This document shows, piece after piece, positions 60,835 to 64,000 of a stretch of 64,000 nucleotides of DNA. Position 1 is the stretch's first letter. Each line of letters starts with the position of its first letter. Both the position numbers and the translations under genes were made by a program. Origin of the DNA: Streptomyces agglomeratus (lineage in GTDB: Bacteria; Actinomycetota; Actinomycetes; Streptomycetales; Streptomycetaceae); NCBI RefSeq assembly GCF_001746415.1, contig NZ_MEHJ01000001.1:7632501-7696500 (forward strand). The letters run 5' to 3'. Below the pieces are notes generated by a model, which ran no database searches, was not told the origin of the DNA, and saw nothing but the letters and a program-made list of their open reading frames with translations.

Positions 60835-62495
60835 CCTCGCGCTTTCATGAAGCGGGCTGTCCGGCAGGCGGTCAGGAAAGCAGAAAGTGCCTCTGACCAG
60901 CAAGAATGAGGATTGTCGAGGTCCTTGTTCCTGCCACCGCCGGAGGCACTTCCCAGGTGAAGCACTCTATCGGCTCCTACCCCCGCGTCCGCGTCCAGGA
61001 CGACGGCCGCCAGGTCGTCTCCCAGGCAGGGTCGGTCCTGCTCGTCGAAACGGTCCGCAAAACCGGCCTTGACCAGGCCATATCCCAGGCCCTGGCTCCG
61101 TGGCGCAAACCCCGGGCCGTCCACGATCCCGGCAAGGCCCTCCTGGACGTCGCCCTGGCGGTCGCCCTGGGCGGAGACTGCCTCGCGGACGTCGCGATGC
61201 TGCGGTGTGAGCCGGCCGTCTTCGGCCCGGTCGCCTCCGACCCGACCGTCTCCCGCCTGATCGACGCCCTCGCCGTCTCCGGCGAGAAAGCCCTGCAGGC
61301 CATCCGGTCCGCACGGTCCGAAGTCCGCCATCGTGCCTGGTCGTTGGCCGGCAAGAACGCCCCCGACGCCGGCGGCCAAGTCGTCATCGATCTCGACGGA
61401 GTCCTCGTGATCGCCCACTCCGACAAACAGGACGCGGCCCCGACCTGGAAGAAGACCTACGGCCATCACCCCCTGACAGCCTTCCTCGACCACGGACCGG
61501 GCGGAACCGGTGAGCCCGTCGCCGCCCTCCTGAGACCGGGAAACGCGGGCTCCAACACGGCAGCCGACCACATCACCACCACCCAACTCGCCCTGGCCCA
61601 ACTGCCGAAGCACTACCGTCGAGGGCGCCAGACCCTGATCCGCACCGACTCCGCGGGCGGCACCCACGACTTCGTGTCCTGGCTCGCGAAGCGGGGACGG
61701 TGGCTGTCCTACTCGGTCGGCATGGTGATCACCGAAGCAATCCACGAACACGTGCTGAAGATCCCCGCCTCAGCCTGGACCCCGGCCGTCGAGACCGACG
61801 GCGAGGCCCGTGACGGCGCCTGGGTCGCCGAGCTCACAGGCAAACTCCTGGACGGCTGGCCCAACGGCATGCGACTGATCGTCCGAAGGGAACGGCCTCA
61901 TCCCGGCGCCCAGTTGAGAATCACGGACGCGGACGGCATGCGGATCACCTGCTTCGCGACCAACACCCCCGACCGGGCGATCGCCGAGCTCGAACTCCGT
62001 CACCGGCTGCGGGCCCGGGCCGAGGACCGGATCCGGGCCGCCCGAGCCACCGGCCTGCGCAACCTGCCCCTCCACACAACAGCCCAGAACAAGGTCTGGC
62101 TCGAGATCGTCCAGATCGCCCTCGACCTCCTGGCCTGGATGCCCATGCTCGCCCTCACCGGCAAGGCCCGACTCTGGGAACCCCGCCGCCTGCGATTCCG
62201 CCTGTTCTCCGCGGCCGGGCAACTCGTCACCACCGGCCGGCGCCGCATCCTCCGCCTCGCCCGCCACTGGCCCTGGACCGATGAGGTGACCACCGCCCTC
62301 GAACGTCTTGCACTCCTGCCGAACCCCGGCTGACCAGCAACCTTCCCGCCCCTACGAGGGAACCAGTCCAGACCGGAGCAGTGGAACCCGGCGTCCACCC
62401 GAGACGACACTCGGGACCTCGGCCTGCCCACCACAAGCCACAGAAAGCGAAACGGTCCACCGACTCCGTCGGCGGACCGTCACGAAAGATCGAGG
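60835..62495 (+). mobile_element. IS1380-family insertion sequence with TTAA target duplication
   Basis: Ends form 16-base inverted repeats with three mismatches, CCTCGCGCTTTCATGA (60835-60850) and the complement of TCACGAAAGATCGAGG (62480-62495). The element is 1,661 bases and flanked on both sides by TTAA (60831-60834 and 62496-62499). TTAA targeting is known for IS1380-type elements and their eukaryotic cousin piggyBac. The transposase frame is intact. Confidence 0.9.
60957..62333 (+). CDS. IS1380-family transposase
   Basis: 458 residues from GTG 60957 with a GGAGG ribosome site. DDE core: GGQVVIDLDGVLVIAHSDKQDAAPTWKKTYGHHPLTAFLDH (first aspartate), RQTLIRTDSAGGTHDFVSWLAKRG (second aspartate), and a C-terminal catalytic region (NKVWLEIVQIALDLLAWMPML). 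The order matches the IS1380 group. A frame starting 17 codons upstream at ATG 60906 exists but lacks a ribosome site at that position. Confidence 0.92.
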   Translation: MKHSIGSYPRVRVQDDGRQVVSQAGSVLLVETVRKTGLDQAISQALAPWRKPRAVHDPGKALLDVALAVALGGDCLADVAMLRCEPAVFGPVASDPTVSRLIDALAVSGEKALQAIRSARSEVRHRAWSLAGKNAPDAGGQVVIDLDGVLVIAHSDKQDAAPTWKKTYGHHPLTAFLDHGPGGTGEPVAALLRPGNAGSNTAADHITTTQLALAQLPKHYRRGRQTLIRTDSAGGTHDFVSWLAKRGRWLSYSVGMVITEAIHEHVLKIPASAWTPAVETDGEARDGAWVAELTGKLLDGWPNGMRLIVRRERPHPGAQLRITDADGMRITCFATNTPDRAIAELELRHRLRARAEDRIRAARATGLRNLPLHTTAQNKVWLEIVQIALDLLAWMPMLALTGKARLWEPRRLRFRLFSAAGQLVTTGRRRILRLARHWPWTDEVTTALERLALLPNPG

Positions 62496-62956
62496 TTAAT
62501 AAGTACTTCGGCCGACTCAATCGGTCCAAGAACAATAACTGGGTCTTCGGTGACCGCACCACAGGTGCACATCTTCCCAAGTTCGCCTGGACCAACATCA
62601 GAAGGCATCAGCTAGTCAAGGGAAAGTCGTCGCCTGACGATCCCGCGCTCGGTGACTACTGGAGTCAGCGTCGTAGGACGCGCACACCTCCGCCAATGGA
62701 CAAGAACAGCCTTACTCTGGCAGCCCGTCAGAAGGGACTTTGTCCGCTCTGCGGTCAGGCGCTCATCGTTGGAGCGGAATATGAGCCGGAAAGTCCACGC
62801 GAGTGGATCGACTGGTTCGACGCGATGAAGAAGCGGTTACATAAACACCACTTCGCCTACCGAAGAGACGGCGGATCTGATGAAGTCAAGAATCTTCGAC
62901 TCGTTCACTCCGAATGCCATCAGCAGCTTCATGCGCGAGATGGAAGCAACAAATAG
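62495..62956 (+). pseudogene. C-terminal part of a group II intron reverse transcriptase/maturase (HNH domain)
   Basis: The frame beginning at the TTAA junction reads NKYFGRLNRSKNNNWVFGDRTTGAHLPKFAWTNIRRHQLVKGKSSPDDPALGDYW, the maturase C-terminal (domain X/D) of bacterial group II intron proteins. Then LCPLCGQALIVGAEYEPESPREWIDWFDAMKKRLHKHHFAYRRDGGSDEVKNLRLVHSECHQQLHARDGSNK, an HNH endonuclease (CPLC, HKHH, CH). The reverse-transcriptase domain and the intron 5' end are missing. Domain V RNA follows 30 bases later. Low GC here compared with neighbours supports transfer. Confidence 0.85.
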
Positions 62957-62985
62957 CAGATTCTGTGAAGCGTTTGGGCTTGCTT

Positions 62986-63020
62986 GAGCCGTGGTGCCTG
63001 GAAACAGGCATGCCCGGTTC
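62986..63020 (+). ncRNA. Group II intron domain V hairpin
   Basis: Stem of GAGCCGTG / CCGGTTC paired with the central GTGCCTG / CAGGCATG stem and a GAAA tetraloop, directly downstream of the maturase stop. It matches the universally conserved domain V shape (GAGC/GTTC base, two-nucleotide bulge, GNRA tetraloop). The catalytic AGC/AGN triad region is present as GAGCC. It marks the intact 3' end region of the intron, although the 5' part is gone. Confidence 0.8.
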
Positions 63021-63261
63021 TGAGAGGGTGTTTAGGGACGCTTAGTACGGATGTGTCATCTTTGAAGTCTGCGGCTTTCATAATGCTTCGCCCTGTAGGA
63101 GGACATTCGCACGCTCCGAGGTGCCGATCGGACCGCCCGTTTAGTTCGCACATGCCGCTCAGATTCCGTCTAGTTTAACAATGGGGTAAAAGATCCCTAC
63201 TAGTTGAGATCTTCCAGGTGCTGCAGGCCATGCGTGTTGGCAATAAAACCAGGCACCGTCG

Positions 63262-63918
63262 TTGCTTTCCCGCCTTTACGAGATCGCTGACACCTGGCCG
63301 GCCTTCATACCGCCCGATCTGGTTGCGGAAGCCTTGCTGAGCCGGGTGGCCGAAGAGTTCCCGCACTACTGCGTGGTGGCAACGGACGGCGCCCGCGTCG
63401 TCGCCCGTGGGCTGAGCGTACCGTTCAAGGCCAACCTTGACGGCCGTGAAGAGATGCCGGACAAGGGCTGGGACCAGGTACTCGTCTGGTCGTTCTCCGA
63501 CCAGCGCCATGGGCATTCACCGACGACGGCCAGCGCGCTGGAGATCACGGTGGACACCGAATACCTCAGCCGTGGCCTGTCCTACAAGATGTTGTCCGCG
63601 CTGCGGGATGCCGTCGGCCGACAGGGCCACAACGTACTGTTGGCCCCGGTCCGCCCCACGGCCAAACACCTCGAACCGCGCGTCACCATGACCGACTACG
63701 TCCGCCGGCAGGGCGACGACGGATTTCCGACCGACCCCTGGCTCCGAGTACACGTCAAGGCCGGCGGCAGCATCCAGAAGATCGCCTCGGCATCGATGAC
63801 AGTCAGCGGCTCACTGGCCCAGTGGCGGCAGTGGACCGGCTTGCCATTCGAAAACGACGGTGACATCGACGTACCAGGCGCCCTCGTCCCCGTGCATGTG
63901 ACACCGCACGCGACCTAG
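63262..63918 (+). CDS. GNAT-like acetyltransferase-family protein, N-terminus uncertain
   Basis: About 218 residues from TTG 63262, or a truncated remainder of a longer gene. Core: YCVVATDGARVVARGLSVPFKANLDGREEMPDKGWDQVLVWSFSDQRHG, then LEITVDTEYLSRGLSYKMLSALRDAVGRQGHNVLLAPVRPTAKH, as in GNAT-fold proteins with an acetyl-CoA-binding RGxSxxM-like loop (SRGLSYKML). No conventional start or ribosome site is seen. It lies directly after the group II intron remnant, so it may have lost its N-terminus. Confidence 0.6.
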   Translation: MLSRLYEIADTWPAFIPPDLVAEALLSRVAEEFPHYCVVATDGARVVARGLSVPFKANLDGREEMPDKGWDQVLVWSFSDQRHGHSPTTASALEITVDTEYLSRGLSYKMLSALRDAVGRQGHNVLLAPVRPTAKHLEPRVTMTDYVRRQGDDGFPTDPWLRVHVKAGGSIQKIASASMTVSGSLAQWRQWTGLPFENDGDIDVPGALVPVHVTPHAT

Positions 63919-64000
63919 CTGTCTATGTCGAGCCCAACGTATGGGTCCGGCACGAGGTGCATCCGCCCACCCTCTGATCACACTCCCGTGGTGCCGGTCA

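Overview
The window looks like an accessory stretch of a Streptomyces (or closely related actinomycete) chromosome. The evidence is the very high GC content with GC-rich third codon positions, frequent GTG starts, ATGA/GTGA stop-start overlaps, Streptomyces-type protein families (PASTA-type Ser/Thr kinases, DUF418, GlsB/YeaQ, DUF2867, DUF3291, DUF4240, excalibur proteins, AfsR-like NB-ARC/TPR proteins), and a large load of intact and decayed insertion sequences. There are no rRNA or tRNA genes, no CRISPR array and no large biosynthetic cluster. The gene content is what one expects of a chromosome arm.

Left part (0-31 kb), mostly intact genes: an NmrA-like reductase plus membrane protein facing a MarR regulator (0.1-2.2 kb); a secreted protein (2.5-3.3 kb); a Ser/Thr kinase with a beta-propeller sensor (3.8-6.1 kb); RidA and a WYL regulator, divergent (6.5-8.0 kb); a second Ser/Thr kinase fused to an ABC-type substrate-binding domain (8.4-10.8 kb); a GlsB-type stress membrane protein; a lipoprotein; a STAND/NLR-like NB-ARC-TPR ATPase translationally coupled to a membrane protein that carries the same unusual repeat motif (13.7-17.1 kb); a PPOX-type flavoprotein; a coupled hydrolase/DUF418 operon under an elaborate palindromic operator (18.4-20.8 kb); a second RidA; an acetyltransferase; a flavin monooxygenase; a PP2C/SpoIIE-type phosphatase; an intact IS701/IS4-like element with a target-site duplication; a VTT membrane protein; and a DHA2-type efflux pump.

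Middle (31-48 kb), gene-poor and scarred: an ArsR-like regulator/MFS pair behind an AT-rich palindromic operator, several orphan single-gene units, a six-copy 8-bp microsatellite upstream of one of them, an IS256 element, remnants of IS5-, IS1182- and IS701-like transposases, a TetR/DUF2867 divergent pair with two matching operators, and a GntR(YtrA-type)/membrane-protein operon. Long stretches (31.5-32.4, 43.5-44.9, 45.3-46.0 kb) hold no convincing gene.

Right part (48-64 kb): a nucleotidyltransferase, many small orphan proteins (DUF4240, HAD-like, coupled PASTA/excalibur-type lipoproteins, DUF1801, glyoxalase), at least three decayed genes including a broken paralogue of the intact HAD gene, a secreted PI-PLC-like enzyme with a lectin-like tail, and a histidine phosphatase. 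Near the right end is a nested mobile region: an IS5 remnant is joined to the 3' part of a group II intron (maturase C-terminus with HNH domain, then a recognisable domain V RNA hairpin), and an intact IS1380 element with a TTAA target-site duplication sits exactly in that junction.
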